The notes: a model not told the origin generated them from the letters alone. A stretch of DNA of 64,000 nt from Megasphaera sp. UBA1696 (GCA_002319965.1 DCJQ01000039.1:1-64000), one strand, 5' to 3'. Positions 43,883 to 52,601 are shown, numbered from the stretch's first letter. Numbers and translations: made by a program.

Positions 43883-44464
43883 CTAGACATGTATCTTAAA
43901 CAAGCCGTCGCGATTGCAGTAGGCATAAATAAAGCCGTGACCTCGGCTCATGAATCGGCACTGCGCATCCTGCTCGGGATAGAGCTTCACCAAGGTATAC
44001 CGGTCGGCCGTCACATAGGCCATAAAGGAAATATAGTGCTCCTTGGTCATGGGATGGTCGATATGGACGAAAAACTCATGTTCAATCATGTCATAATTGA
44101 TTTGATGTTCTGAAGAATCTTCTTCCACTGTAAGGACCGGCAATTTGACGCCACAGCAGTTATAATCCCCTTGGCCAAAACCGGTGATGATATTGCCGCA
44201 AATGGGACAGACGTAAAACTTGAGCTTTTTCACATTGGCCGAGCGGTTATCATTGACGGCATATTCACCGGCAAAGAGTTCCGCCACCGAAATACCGAGG
44301 GCTTCCGCCAAGGGTGTGATTAAGGTAATATCGGGAAGGCCCTTGCCGGTCTCCCATTTAGAAATGGTTTTATCGCTGATACGCAGTTTCCCGGCTAACT
44401 CCTTTTGCGTAAGCTTCTTTTTTTCACGCAGTTCTTTTAGCATCGTGCCTGATATATAGTTCAT
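43883..44464 (-). CDS. XRE-type regulator fused to a desulfoferrodoxin-like domain
   Basis: A 193-residue two-domain protein. Residues 8-65 are an XRE helix-turn-helix (LKELREKKKLTQKELAGKL, DKTISKWETGKGLPDI). The rest resembles desulfoferrodoxin/superoxide reductase. Cys86, Cys89, Cys103 and Cys104 (CPIC...NCC) match the rubredoxin-like centre I. For centre II, His120, His137 (HPM), His143 (EHY) and Cys183 (CN) line up with the usual ligands, but the final His of CNxHG is Asp186 (CNRDG). It therefore looks like a DNA-binding iron sensor of redox or oxygen species rather than an enzyme (inference). The start follows AAAGAGGTG. No partner gene is adjacent. Confidence 0.8.
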   Translation of the reverse strand: MNYISGTMLKELREKKKLTQKELAGKLRISDKTISKWETGKGLPDITLITPLAEALGISVAELFAGEYAVNDNRSANVKKLKFYVCPICGNIITGFGQGDYNCCGVKLPVLTVEEDSSEHQINYDMIEHEFFVHIDHPMTKEHYISFMAYVTADRYTLVKLYPEQDAQCRFMSRGHGFIYAYCNRDGLFKIHV

Positions 44465-44812
44465 AGTATGACACCTCTTTCTTTAGCTATGACTATCTTA
44501 AAATAAAAGGGACAATAATACTACCTACGGAGCGTAGAATCGTCTCCCCTCCGAAAATAAGCAGCTTACTCCTTTGTCGAAGAAAACCCGTACCTAACGG
44601 CACCGGCTTCTAAAGTACGCCTCTGGCCAATCTGTATTTGCAAAAAGCAGGATTTATAGTAAAGTCCCTTGTCAGGAATGACACCTTGCAGCGTCCCTTC
44701 TTAGCCTACAAAAAAAGACGCATAATAACAATTCGTCTTACGCGTCTTTTCTATAAGCTTTACGTATGTATGTTCATTACTCACTATCATGAATAGCTCC
44801 TATCGGTTCTAC
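44465..44812. other. Intergenic region with the MATE-gene terminator
   Basis: About 350 nt without a credible gene. At 44711-44750 the arms AAAAGACGC and GCGTCTTTT are followed by T on the minus strand, a terminator for the MATE gene. The rest (44525-44700) has no open frame with a ribosome binding site and no clear structure. The XRE gene's promoter should lie near 44480-44525. Confidence 0.55.
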
Positions 44813-46225
44813 TCAGCCTTCATAAGCCAGCTTTTCCGTCCCATGACCCAAGCGATGGGCCGGACGATACCATAAGAGCAGGGCAAAAATGCAGACGGCG
44901 GTAACGGCCAGGCTGACCGGGTAAGCCATCATGATCCAGTAAAATTCATGGTACCGGGGAAAAACGGCAAAAATCCAAAAGAGACGACTGCCGCAGATGC
45001 TGATAGTCGTAACCGCAGCCGGCAGCAAGGAAATGCCGAAACCGCGCATATAGCCGGACATATTTTCATATAAAACAGTAAATACATTGGCAAAGAAGAT
45101 CATTTTCAAGCGAAGCATGCCGAGTTCAATGACGGCCGGATCCGGAGAAAAGAGGGATAACAGAAAGGGGCCGAATGAAAAAATTAGGAAAACGGCAGCG
45201 ACCGAAGCGATGATGTCTTCGAAGAGAGCGATCTTAAAAATGCGGCGGCAGCGGTCAAGCTGACCGGCACCATAGTTCTGCCCGACAAAGGTCGTGCAGG
45301 CCTGGCTGAAGGAATTAAGCAGGTCATAAGTGATCATTTCAAGGTTAAAGGCTGCAGCCGAAGCAGCGATGGCATTCGTCCCCAAGCTGTTGATAGCGGC
45401 TTGGATAACAATATTGGCTAAGGTAAATACGCCGCTTTGAACGCCTGCCGGAAGGCCGATGGCGATAACCGAACGGACGCAGTCCCAATGAATGCCGATA
45501 TTTTTGACCTGCAGCTGAATATAACGATGGGGCCGCATCAACAGGCGGAACAAGACGCCGGCACTGACGGCGTTGGCCATTACCGTAGCTAAGGCGGCAC
45601 CGGCGACATGAAAATCGAGGGCGGCGACAAAAAACAGACTGAGAATTACATTTACCAGTCCCGATACGATGAGTACCTTTAAAGGCATGCGCGTATCGCC
45701 GACGCTGCGAAAGATAGACGATTCAAAATTGTACAGCATGATGACCGGCAGTCCCAAGAGATAAATCCGTAAAAAGAGCACTGCCGACGGCAAGACATCA
45801 TCGGGGACATTCAGCGAGCCAAGAAGCGGTGCCGCCACGACTTCTCCGATAAGGGCCACGGCGACGCCGATAATAAAGGCCATGACGACGGCCGTATGTA
45901 CCGTATGGGTTACGGTCAGTCGATCCTTACGGCCGATGGCATTGGCGATGACGACGTTGACCCCCAGTGCCAATCCGATAAAAAGGTTTAGAATTAAGCC
46001 GATGATGGGGATATTAGCCCCGATGCCGGCGACGGCAATCGTATTAGCGGCACCACTGAAATGACCGACCACGGCCAAATCAGATGCCAGAAACAGTTGT
46101 TCCAAAATGACCGTTGCCGCTACCGGCAAGGCAAAGAGAGGGATCTTATCCCAGAGTGAGCCGTGCAGCATGTCGATTTTAAACATTTTTTGATGTACGT
46201 GATGCGTTGTATTTGTTTCTTCCAT
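44813..46225 (-). CDS. MATE-family efflux transporter
   Basis: A 470-residue multidrug and toxin extrusion protein with twelve predicted membrane spans in two halves. It opens KIDMLHGSLWDKIPLFALPVAATVILEQLFLASDLAVVGHFSG, a typical MATE first span, and the second half repeats the pattern around AIGLPAGVQSGVFTLANIVIQAAINSLG. It exports cationic compounds using a Na+ or H+ gradient; substrate unknown. The ATG at 46225 follows AGGAGG. It is divergent from a LysR gene with an inverted repeat between them, so it is probably controlled by that regulator. Confidence 0.92.
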   Translation of the reverse strand: MEETNTTHHVHQKMFKIDMLHGSLWDKIPLFALPVAATVILEQLFLASDLAVVGHFSGAANTIAVAGIGANIPIIGLILNLFIGLALGVNVVIANAIGRKDRLTVTHTVHTAVVMAFIIGVAVALIGEVVAAPLLGSLNVPDDVLPSAVLFLRIYLLGLPVIMLYNFESSIFRSVGDTRMPLKVLIVSGLVNVILSLFFVAALDFHVAGAALATVMANAVSAGVLFRLLMRPHRYIQLQVKNIGIHWDCVRSVIAIGLPAGVQSGVFTLANIVIQAAINSLGTNAIAASAAAFNLEMITYDLLNSFSQACTTFVGQNYGAGQLDRCRRIFKIALFEDIIASVAAVFLIFSFGPFLLSLFSPDPAVIELGMLRLKMIFFANVFTVLYENMSGYMRGFGISLLPAAVTTISICGSRLFWIFAVFPRYHEFYWIMMAYPVSLAVTAVCIFALLLWYRPAHRLGHGTEKLAYEG

Positions 46226-46250
46226 AGTAGGTCTCCTCCTAACGACACTC

Positions 46251-46279
46251 ATTATAGTGCCGTCAGCGATTCATAGCAA
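46251..46279 (-). promoter_or_regulatory. Promoter of the MATE gene
   Basis: TTGCTA at 46279-46274 and TATAAT at 46256-46251 on the minus strand, 17-nt spacer. Confidence 0.65.
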
Positions 46280-46286
46280 AGACCTA

Positions 46287-46309
46287 TAAACTATCATTAT
46301 CATAGTTTA
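46287..46309. promoter_or_regulatory. Inverted repeat, likely LysR operator
   Basis: TAAACTAT-N7-ATAGTTTA, a perfect 8-bp palindrome centred between the divergent promoters. Its right arm overlaps the -35 box of lysR, as expected for autoregulation by a LysR-type protein. Confidence 0.65.
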
Positions 46310-46334
46310 CAGCAATGGTTCGTAATGCTACAAT
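46306..46334 (+). promoter_or_regulatory. Promoter of the LysR gene
   Basis: TTTACA at 46306-46311 and TACAAT at 46329-46334, 17-nt spacer, 20 nt before the start codon. Confidence 0.6.
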
Positions 46335-46354
46335 GAACCTGAAAGGAGACTCTC

Positions 46355-47287
46355 ATGGATATTCGCGTCTTACGTTATTTTCTGGCCACGGCCAGAGAAC
46401 AGAACATTACCCGCGCCGCTGAAACCCTGCACATTGCCCAGCCTTCTCTTTCCAAACAGCTCATGGAGCTGGAAGCTGAACTGGGAAAACAGCTCTTAAT
46501 ACGGGGCAAGCGGCGCATCACCCTGACGCCCGATGGAGTACTGCTGCGAAAACGGGCGGAAGAAATCGTCGCCCTCCTTGAAAAGACAGAGCAGGAAATC
46601 GCCTCAACAGACCAAGATATTACCGGCACCGTCGCCATTGGCGGTACACCACGCCAAGGAATTCTTGAAGCGGCGTCAGCGCTTCATCAACAATACCCCC
46701 ACATCCGCTTCAGCTTTCACGTCGGCGATGCCCCGGATATTACGGAACGGCTGGATCACGGAAGCCTGGACTTTATCGTCCTCCTCGACCGGCCGGACAA
46801 AGCTGCCTACGGCTCCCATCCCCTGCCGGATGCTTCCGTTTGGGGCCTGCTGATGAAGAAAGACGACCCGTTAACGCAAAAAACGGCGGTCACCCCAGAA
46901 GACCTCTGCCATCGCCCCTTGGTCATCGCCCAAAGAGAAGGGATTCGCCAGATGCTCTTTGATTGGGCCAAACCGGTTTCCGACCAATTGGACATCATCG
47001 CGACCTACAACGTTATGAATGGTACCCCTGTTCCTTTCGCCCTATACACACCGGGCCTGGTTCTGATTATCCGCGACCTCCTGTCGCCGACCATCGATCC
47101 GGCCGTCGCCTTCCGCCCCCTCGATCCGCCCATAAACACCCAACATTACCTGGTCTGGAAACGCTACGCCGCCTTTTCGGCAGCCAGTCAAAAATTCTTA
47201 GAAACCGTCTATCGCCTCTATCCCAAAAAGTACCCCCCTAAACAGCGTCCTATACCAAAGTGTCTGATGCGTAATAATTCCTCCTGA
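46355..47287 (+). CDS. LysR-family transcriptional regulator
   Basis: A 310-residue regulator. The N-terminal winged helix-turn-helix reads MDIRVLRYFLATAREQNITRAAETLHIAQPSLSKQLMELE, followed by the linker helix and a periplasmic-binding-like effector domain starting at about residue 90 (GTVAIGGTPRQGILEAASAL). The ATG follows AAAGGAG. It is divergent from the MATE transporter and probably controls it through the palindrome between them; the effector is unknown. Confidence 0.92.
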   Translation: MDIRVLRYFLATAREQNITRAAETLHIAQPSLSKQLMELEAELGKQLLIRGKRRITLTPDGVLLRKRAEEIVALLEKTEQEIASTDQDITGTVAIGGTPRQGILEAASALHQQYPHIRFSFHVGDAPDITERLDHGSLDFIVLLDRPDKAAYGSHPLPDASVWGLLMKKDDPLTQKTAVTPEDLCHRPLVIAQREGIRQMLFDWAKPVSDQLDIIATYNVMNGTPVPFALYTPGLVLIIRDLLSPTIDPAVAFRPLDPPINTQHYLVWKRYAAFSAASQKFLETVYRLYPKKYPPKQRPIPKCLMRNNSS

Positions 47288-47478
47288 CAGTCAAATTTCG
47301 GAGACCGCCTTAGCAATGTTTCAAAACTGACCCTGCCGATTCGTGAGGCGGACCCCCGAATCGACTGCCGGTGAATTCAAATATCCGGTGCCTGCCGTAC
47401 CGCTTTCTAAACGGTTCAAAGACGTCCCGCCGGGGATTTCCGGCTAAGCATAAAGTACATCTTTTTGCCAAAAGAAAA

Positions 47479-47532
47479 CGCCCTGTTAGGCAGACCCGTT
47501 AACCGTATTCAACCGGTCTGCCTAACAGGGCG
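47479..47532. terminator. Long-stem terminator between lysR and fucO
   Basis: CGCCCTGTTAGGCAGACC and GGTCTGCCTAACAGGGCG form a perfect 18-bp stem with an 18-nt loop. TTTTCTTTT follows on the minus strand, so it mainly serves fucO. The 190 nt between the lysR stop and this hairpin hold nothing I can identify. Confidence 0.8.
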
Positions 47533-47572
47533 TCATGGAAATGCTTACCTGCGCAGGTATGTTAACATTATC

Positions 47573-48724
47573 TTAGAGAATGGACTTATAGAGAGCTACA
47601 ATTTGGGATTTTTCGACGTCCCGCGGATTTCCGGGCGTGCAGGCATCTGCCATGGCCGAATCAGCTAAGAAATCAATATCTTTTTCCTGAACGCCAAGGT
47701 CGGAAAGTTTTCGAGGAATACCGACATCGTCTGCTAATTGTTGGCAAGCATCAATGGCGGCTTTACGATATTTGTCTTGGCTCATTTCATCAACGCCGGC
47801 AACCCCCATGGCGCGGGCAACTTCACGATATCGTTCCCCCGTGGCAGAAGCGTTGAAGGTCAAAACCGGTGCTAAGAGGATAGCACAGGCCACACCGTGG
47901 GGAATATCATAAAAAGCACTTAACGGATGGGCCATGGAATGGTCGATACCAAGGCCGACGTTAGAAAAGCCCATGCCGGCAATGTATTGGCCAAGGGCCA
48001 TTTTTTCTCGAGCCTCCATATCCCCTTCTACCGATTTACGCAGCCATTTGCTAATAATTTCAATAGCTTTCAAGTGCATCATATCCGTCATTTCCCAAGC
48101 ATTCTTGGTGATATATCCTTCAATGGCGTGAACTAAGGCATCCATACCGGTAGCCGCACAAAGTTTTTTAGGCATGGAGGCCACCATATCCGGATCAATG
48201 ACGGCTACGACGGGAATATCATGAGGATCACAGCAGACAAATTTACGATGCTTTTCAGGGTCTGTAATGACATAGTTAATCGTAACTTCAGCTGCCGTGC
48301 CGCTCGTCGTCGAAACGGCAATAATCGGCAAGCACTTGTTCTTCGTAGGCGAAGCCCCTTCAAGACTGCGGACATCGGCAAATTCCGGATTCGTCAAAAT
48401 GATGGCGATCGCCTTTGCCGTATCCATAGCCGCTCCGCCGCCGACAGCAACGATAATATCGGTCTTTGCATCTTTACAAAAAGCTACGCCGTCCTGAACA
48501 TTTTGAATGGTCGGATTGGGCTTAATCCGATCATAAACCGTATACGTAATGCCATTCGTATCGAAAAGATCGGTAATCTTTGTCGCGACTTTAAATTTCA
48601 TCAAATCCTTGTCGGTAATGACCGTAACATGGTGACAACCACGGTTTTTAACTTCTGTAACGATTTCCTGAATAGCCCCCTTACCAAAGTATGATGTTTC
48701 ATTTAAGGTAATCTTATTTGCCAT
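47573..48724 (-). CDS. fucO: Lactaldehyde reductase / iron-containing alcohol dehydrogenase
   Basis: A 383-residue group III dehydrogenase. It has the VAVGGGAAMDTAKAIAIILTNPEF NAD-binding block, STTSGTAAEVT, and the iron-binding MDALVHAIEGYIT ... GIDHSMAHPLSAFYDIPHG segment with the conserved His ligands. Close resemblance to FucO suggests reduction of L-lactaldehyde, the product of rhamnulose-1-phosphate cleavage, to 1,2-propanediol, which fits the rhamnose operon 4 kb away. It stands alone on its transcript, with a sigma-54-like promoter, beside a sigma-54 activator gene. Starts behind AGGAGG. Confidence 0.88.
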   Translation of the reverse strand: MANKITLNETSYFGKGAIQEIVTEVKNRGCHHVTVITDKDLMKFKVATKITDLFDTNGITYTVYDRIKPNPTIQNVQDGVAFCKDAKTDIIVAVGGGAAMDTAKAIAIILTNPEFADVRSLEGASPTKNKCLPIIAVSTTSGTAAEVTINYVITDPEKHRKFVCCDPHDIPVVAVIDPDMVASMPKKLCAATGMDALVHAIEGYITKNAWEMTDMMHLKAIEIISKWLRKSVEGDMEAREKMALGQYIAGMGFSNVGLGIDHSMAHPLSAFYDIPHGVACAILLAPVLTFNASATGERYREVARAMGVAGVDEMSQDKYRKAAIDACQQLADDVGIPRKLSDLGVQEKDIDFLADSAMADACTPGNPRDVEKSQIVALYKSIL

Positions 48725-48771
48725 CTTGCATTCCTCCTACAACTTGTATAAATTATTTTCATTAATATATA

Positions 48772-48787
48772 TGTAATTATGATGCCA
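48772..48787 (-). promoter_or_regulatory. Probable sigma-54 (-24/-12) promoter of fucO
   Basis: On the minus strand TGGCATC-ATAA-TTACA matches the TGGCACR-N4-TTGCW consensus except at position 6 and the G of the -12 GC. It lies about 48 nt before fucO. Upstream, GTGAC-CTAAA-GTGAC (near 48812-48826) could be part of an activator site. Confidence 0.55.
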
Positions 48788-48893
48788 ACTAAGGATAGTT
48801 CGGTCTATGGAGTCACTTTAGGTCACGATATTGGCTAGTTTATGCGTTATTATATTTTTTTAACGAACTTCTTCAGGATAACCCAAAAGAAAA

Positions 48894-48936
48894 AAATCTC
48901 AAAAAGTCTCAACTGTCTTGAGACTTTTTGAGATTT
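48894..48936 (-). terminator. Terminator of the sigma-54 activator gene
   Basis: A perfect 19-bp stem (AAATCTCAAAAAGTCTCAA and its complement) with a 5-nt loop, followed by T on the minus strand. Confidence 0.85.
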
Positions 48937-48967
48937 TTGATATTTTTGAGACGTTTTCAAGGGCCGC

Positions 48968-50920
48968 TTACGGATGGTGCCGCCGGATTTCTTTAGGCCG
49001 AATGCCATGGCGATGACAGAGGCGGTAAAAAGTAGCTCTGCTGACTCCGTAAGATTTTGCGGCAACGGTTACTTTCCCAAAAGCATTTTCTAAGCAATGG
49101 AGGAGTGCCGCTCTTTCTGCCGCATTTGTCCCATCAACAGGCTGGTTCAACAGTCGGACATCATCTGCCGATTGCCTGTCTCGAAGAGCCAGGTCATGGG
49201 GCATGATGACGGCCGATGAACTGGTGTAGAATGCTCGTTCAATACAATTTTGCAGCTCTCTGACATTACCGGGCCAAGAATAGTCCAGAAGAGACTTCAA
49301 TGCCGCCGGAGATAATTGGCGAGTTCGTTCGGGATAGCGTGTGTTAAAGCGCTTCAAGAACAGGTCGGCACAGTAGCTGATATCGTTCGGTCTGCTGCGC
49401 AGGGGCGGAATTGACAATTTAAGAATGTTCAATCGATAGTATAAATCGCCGCGAAAGGTTCCCTTTGCGACTTCTGACTCCAGGCAGCGATTGGTCGCAG
49501 AAATAACGCGGACATCGAGCTTCTTCTCTTCTTTGCCTCCGATACGGCGAATGCAAAGCGTCTCTACAGCCCGGAGCAGCTTGGCTTGGAATTCCAGAGG
49601 CATTTCACCGATTTCGTCGAGAAAGAGAGTTCCGTGATCAGCCAGTTCGAACTTGCCCGGATTCCCTTCTCGAAGGGCTCCGGTAAATGAACCTTTTTCA
49701 TAGCCGAATAATTCGCTTTCAATTAAATCCCGAGGCAATGAGGCGCAATTCACGGCAACGAAAGGCCCTTTCTGCCTGGGGCTCTCGGCATGGATGGCCT
49801 GGGCAAAGAGTTCTTTCCCGGTTCCACTTTCCCCTTCAATAAGGATGGTGCTGTCATAATAGGCATATTGACGGGCTTTATCAATGGCTTCCGACATAGC
49901 GGGGTCTGCCGTATAAATATTTTGAAAGGTATAGTTTGCTTGGTTGCCGGCTACACGGTTGACGGACCGAAATAAGTGTTCCTGTCTTCGCAGAATGAGC
50001 GTATAAGTTTGTCCCGTAGCATCACAGGTTTTGGATAAGGTAGCACTGAAGTGACGTGTTTTCTTGGCTAGAACGACGCCCAGATCATCCATATACAAGG
50101 GGCTGTCACTCACCATATCGGACGTCACGGCAGGCCAGTCGATTTGAGGCAGGACACGGCGGAAATCGAGGGCCGACAACTCTTTATGAGATACGCCCAA
50201 TTCACGATAGGCCGTGGCATTGGCCCAGCGTACTTTCAAGGTATCATTTAAAAGAAGAATGGATTCCGGCAGGCCATTGGCAGCGGCTTTCATGAAATGG
50301 CTTTGGTGATAAGAACGCAAGGTCTGTTCGATACTAAAGGCACAGGCTACTACCAAGGCTAAGGTATGAGGATGAGCCGCAGCCGCACTGCCCGAAAGAT
50401 CCAGCACACCGATCACCTGTCCGTCATTCCCGTGGATGGGTGCCGCTGAACAGCTCCAGTTATGTTGGTCAGCACAATAATGCTCTGCGCCGATAAGCTG
50501 TACGGGCCTGTCATATTCGAGGGCCAGCCCGGGACCATTCGTGCCGACAGAATCATTTCTCCACACAGAACCGGGATGAAAAAAAATATTTTCTGAATGT
50601 TGCAGAATCGTATCATCGCCAATGGTACGCAGCACACAGCCGGCACTATCCATTAACGCCAAGAGAGAATGGGATTCCCTGACAATTTCATGGACACTTT
50701 GCATAATGGGTCCGGCCACTTGCAACAATAGTCTGTTTTTTTGACGGCTTCTATTTAGATTCTCTAAATCAACGGGAAGATTTTTTCGGTGCCACGGATC
50801 GATTCCCTTCTTGCGGCAATCCCGCCATGAATGGGCAATCAGCGGAGGCAATTGTTTGCTCAAGATGCCCTCTTCGATGAAGCGCTGCCAGATTTTTTTC
50901 CGTTCTTGTAAATCCATCAT
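48968..50920 (-). CDS. Sigma-54-dependent activator, AcoR-like (GAF, PAS-like, AAA+, Fis HTH)
   Basis: A 650-residue enhancer-binding protein. An N-terminal AcoR-type region (SHEI-like SWRDCRKKGIDPWH and a GAF domain around residues 60-200) and a PAS-like segment precede the AAA+ domain: GESGTGKE (Walker A), ESELFGYEKGSFTGA (the sigma-54 contact loop, here GSFTGA), GTLFLDEIGEMPLEFQ (Walker B), and the Arg finger region. A Fis-type helix-turn-helix (VTVAAKSYGVSRATFYRLCHRHG) ends the protein. AcoR relatives respond to small carbonyls or diols. Adjacent fucO with a -24/-12 site is the obvious target. The start is the ATG eight bases after AAAGGAG. Confidence 0.88.
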   Translation of the reverse strand: MMDLQERKKIWQRFIEEGILSKQLPPLIAHSWRDCRKKGIDPWHRKNLPVDLENLNRSRQKNRLLLQVAGPIMQSVHEIVRESHSLLALMDSAGCVLRTIGDDTILQHSENIFFHPGSVWRNDSVGTNGPGLALEYDRPVQLIGAEHYCADQHNWSCSAAPIHGNDGQVIGVLDLSGSAAAAHPHTLALVVACAFSIEQTLRSYHQSHFMKAAANGLPESILLLNDTLKVRWANATAYRELGVSHKELSALDFRRVLPQIDWPAVTSDMVSDSPLYMDDLGVVLAKKTRHFSATLSKTCDATGQTYTLILRRQEHLFRSVNRVAGNQANYTFQNIYTADPAMSEAIDKARQYAYYDSTILIEGESGTGKELFAQAIHAESPRQKGPFVAVNCASLPRDLIESELFGYEKGSFTGALREGNPGKFELADHGTLFLDEIGEMPLEFQAKLLRAVETLCIRRIGGKEEKKLDVRVISATNRCLESEVAKGTFRGDLYYRLNILKLSIPPLRSRPNDISYCADLFLKRFNTRYPERTRQLSPAALKSLLDYSWPGNVRELQNCIERAFYTSSSAVIMPHDLALRDRQSADDVRLLNQPVDGTNAAERAALLHCLENAFGKVTVAAKSYGVSRATFYRLCHRHGIRPKEIRRHHP

Positions 50921-51327
50921 TGCCATAACTCCTTTACAGAGAATAAGTCACGTGTATGTAGGATCACGAAACATCAAATGTTCTTGATTGTATCATGAAT
51001 TCGGACGCATGACAGAGACTTTATAGAGATTTTATTCGGATAACGTCGCTGCCAATATATTCGCAGGCGGTCTCTGCCGATCTCCTATCTATTCTACCAC
51101 GCCGCCCTTCCGGAAAACACCTTTCCCCCTCCCATACGAATAAATTCAGAATCTGTGTCCCTCGAAAAAATCCCCTTTTTATACCCGGTATGGGCGAACC
51201 GACACGTAGTCAAACACCCCTATCGTCAGGGTACTTTCCCTCATTGTCTTTAGGAAGACGCCTTCCTTTTCAAGCGAACCGAAGAACAACATCCAACAAA
51301 TCAAACATCTATTTTTATCTGTTTCTA
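50921..51327. other. Intergenic region between two divergent regulator genes
   Basis: About 400 nt. Weak sigma-70 elements for the sigma-54 activator gene can be drawn near 50985-51015 (CTGTCA, 17 nt, TACAAT on the minus strand). The rest contains no frame with a ribosome binding site, no strong hairpin and no repeat that I can see. Confidence 0.4.
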
Positions 51328-51356
51328 TTGTATTTGGCCCCAAATTGCCCTATAAT
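51328..51356 (+). promoter_or_regulatory. Promoter of the DeoR-family gene
   Basis: TTGTAT at 51328-51333 and TATAAT at 51351-51356, 17-nt spacer, 64 nt before the start codon. Confidence 0.65.
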
Positions 51357-51419
51357 AAGAGCGAATCACTGGAAAATAGAAAAAGATAACAGAAAAATAA
51401 GAGAAAGAAGGAGCTTATC

Positions 51420-52175
51420 ATGCTGGGATTAGAACGCAGACAAAAAATCATGGAAAAGATTCGAATTGACCGCAAAGTTTACGTCTCAGAACTTGCTAAG
51501 TTATTCAAAGTAACAGAAGAAACAATCCGCCGCGACCTGGAAAAACTGGAAAGACAGGAGTTGCTCAGCCGCAGTTACGGCGGTGCCGTTATAACGGAAA
51601 GCACGAGTGATGAACTTTCTTATACACGTCGCAGCTCCATAAATAATGAAAGCAAACTGCTCATCGCCGAAAAAGCCGCAAGCCTGATTCACGATGGCGA
51701 CACGATCATGATGGATTCCAGCACGACCTGCCAGGCACTCTTGCAGCGCCTTCAGAATCAGCGTAATATCACGGTCGTTACGAATTCCATCCGCCTCATG
51801 AACGATTTCATAGGCTGCGGCTTCAAGATGATCTGTACGGGCGGCACGATGCGCGACAGCTCCTGTGCCCTGACAGATTCCATCGCCTGTGAAACACTTA
51901 CCCGGTACTACGTTGATTTTGCCTTTATCAGCTGTAAGAGCATCGACTTGAACAAGGGCATCATGGAATCCAACGAAAGCGAAAGCCGCGTCAAGAGCAT
52001 CATGATGCAGCAGGCCCGCAATACCATCCTCTTGGTCGACCATTCGAAATTTGACAAAACGGCTTTTGTTAAATGTGATGATTTCGAACGCATCGACACC
52101 CTCGTCACCGATGTTCCGCCTGCCAAAGAATGGCAGGAATTTCTGGCAGATAACCAGATCAACTTAATTTTCTGA
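51420..52175 (+). CDS. DeoR/GlpR-family regulator, probable control of rhamnose genes
   Basis: A 251-residue DeoR-type repressor. The N-terminal winged helix reads RRQKIMEKIRIDRKVYVSELAKLF with KVTEETIRRDLEKLE, then RSYGGAV; the C-terminal sugar-phosphate sensor domain carries DGDTIMMDSSTTCQALLQRL and ICTGGTMRDSS. DeoR regulators of rhamnose operons are known in Firmicutes. It converges on the end of the rhamnose operon, separated by one terminator, so control of those genes is likely but unproven. ATG behind AAGGAG. Confidence 0.88.
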   Translation: MLGLERRQKIMEKIRIDRKVYVSELAKLFKVTEETIRRDLEKLERQELLSRSYGGAVITESTSDELSYTRRSSINNESKLLIAEKAASLIHDGDTIMMDSSTTCQALLQRLQNQRNITVVTNSIRLMNDFIGCGFKMICTGGTMRDSSCALTDSIACETLTRYYVDFAFISCKSIDLNKGIMESNESESRVKSIMMQQARNTILLVDHSKFDKTAFVKCDDFERIDTLVTDVPPAKEWQEFLADNQINLIF

Positions 52176-52195
52176 CAAAAGGCCGATTTACAAAA

Positions 52196-52243
52196 AATGA
52201 CCTCCTAAATTAGACGTTCGGATCTAACCTTAGGAGGTCGTTT
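52196..52243. terminator. Bidirectional terminator between deoR-type gene and rhaM
   Basis: AATGACCTCCTAA and TTAGGAGGTCGTT form a 13-bp stem (one G-U pair) with a 21-nt loop that can pair internally. The left arm is identical over 13 bases to the OPT-gene terminator at 41693. Confidence 0.8.
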
Positions 52244-52283
52244 CATGTCCATAAGAAGCGCGGTTGTCTGTTCGAAAAGGCGT

Positions 52284-52601
52284 TCAAGGCAGGAAGAACA
52301 CCTGCTGCATTTTCGGCTGTGCCCCTGTCTTCGGATCCATTTCCATGACCATGACATCCTTCATGTACTCATTCCACTTGTCAACGACGGCACTCTTTGC
52401 CTGATAGGCTTCGGCATAAGCCACCCCTTTTTCGCATTCAAAATAGCCGAACAGGTCATTGCCGACATTCCAAATCGTATAGTTTGAAATACCGGCATCC
52501 TTCAGTACCTGTTTCATTTCCGGCCATATATGGGCATGACGATACTGATATTCATCGAGTTTCCCCTCTTTGACCCTGGCTTTCCATGCAAAACGTTCCA
52601 T
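52284..52601 (-). CDS. rhaM: L-rhamnose mutarotase
   Basis: A 105-residue protein interconverting alpha- and beta-L-rhamnose. The sequence ERFAWKARVKEGKLDEYQYRHAHIWPEMKQVLKDAGISNYTI has the conserved His and Tyr/Trp residues of RhaM (YiiL), and FGYFECEKGVAYAEAY follows. Last gene of the rhamnose operon, 152 nt after the transporter. It starts 7 nt or so behind GGGGAGG. Confidence 0.93.
   Translation of the reverse strand: MERFAWKARVKEGKLDEYQYRHAHIWPEMKQVLKDAGISNYTIWNVGNDLFGYFECEKGVAYAEAYQAKSAVVDKWNEYMKDVMVMEMDPKTGAQPKMQQVFFLP

Noticed and set aside
48832..48846. Sigma-54-like site on the plus strand (TGGCTAG...TGCG)
   Set aside because: The GG-to-GC spacing is one base short and no gene lies downstream on that strand.
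51190..51432. 80-codon plus-strand open frame before the DeoR gene
   Set aside because: No ribosome binding site, unusual composition, and it covers the DeoR promoter and start.
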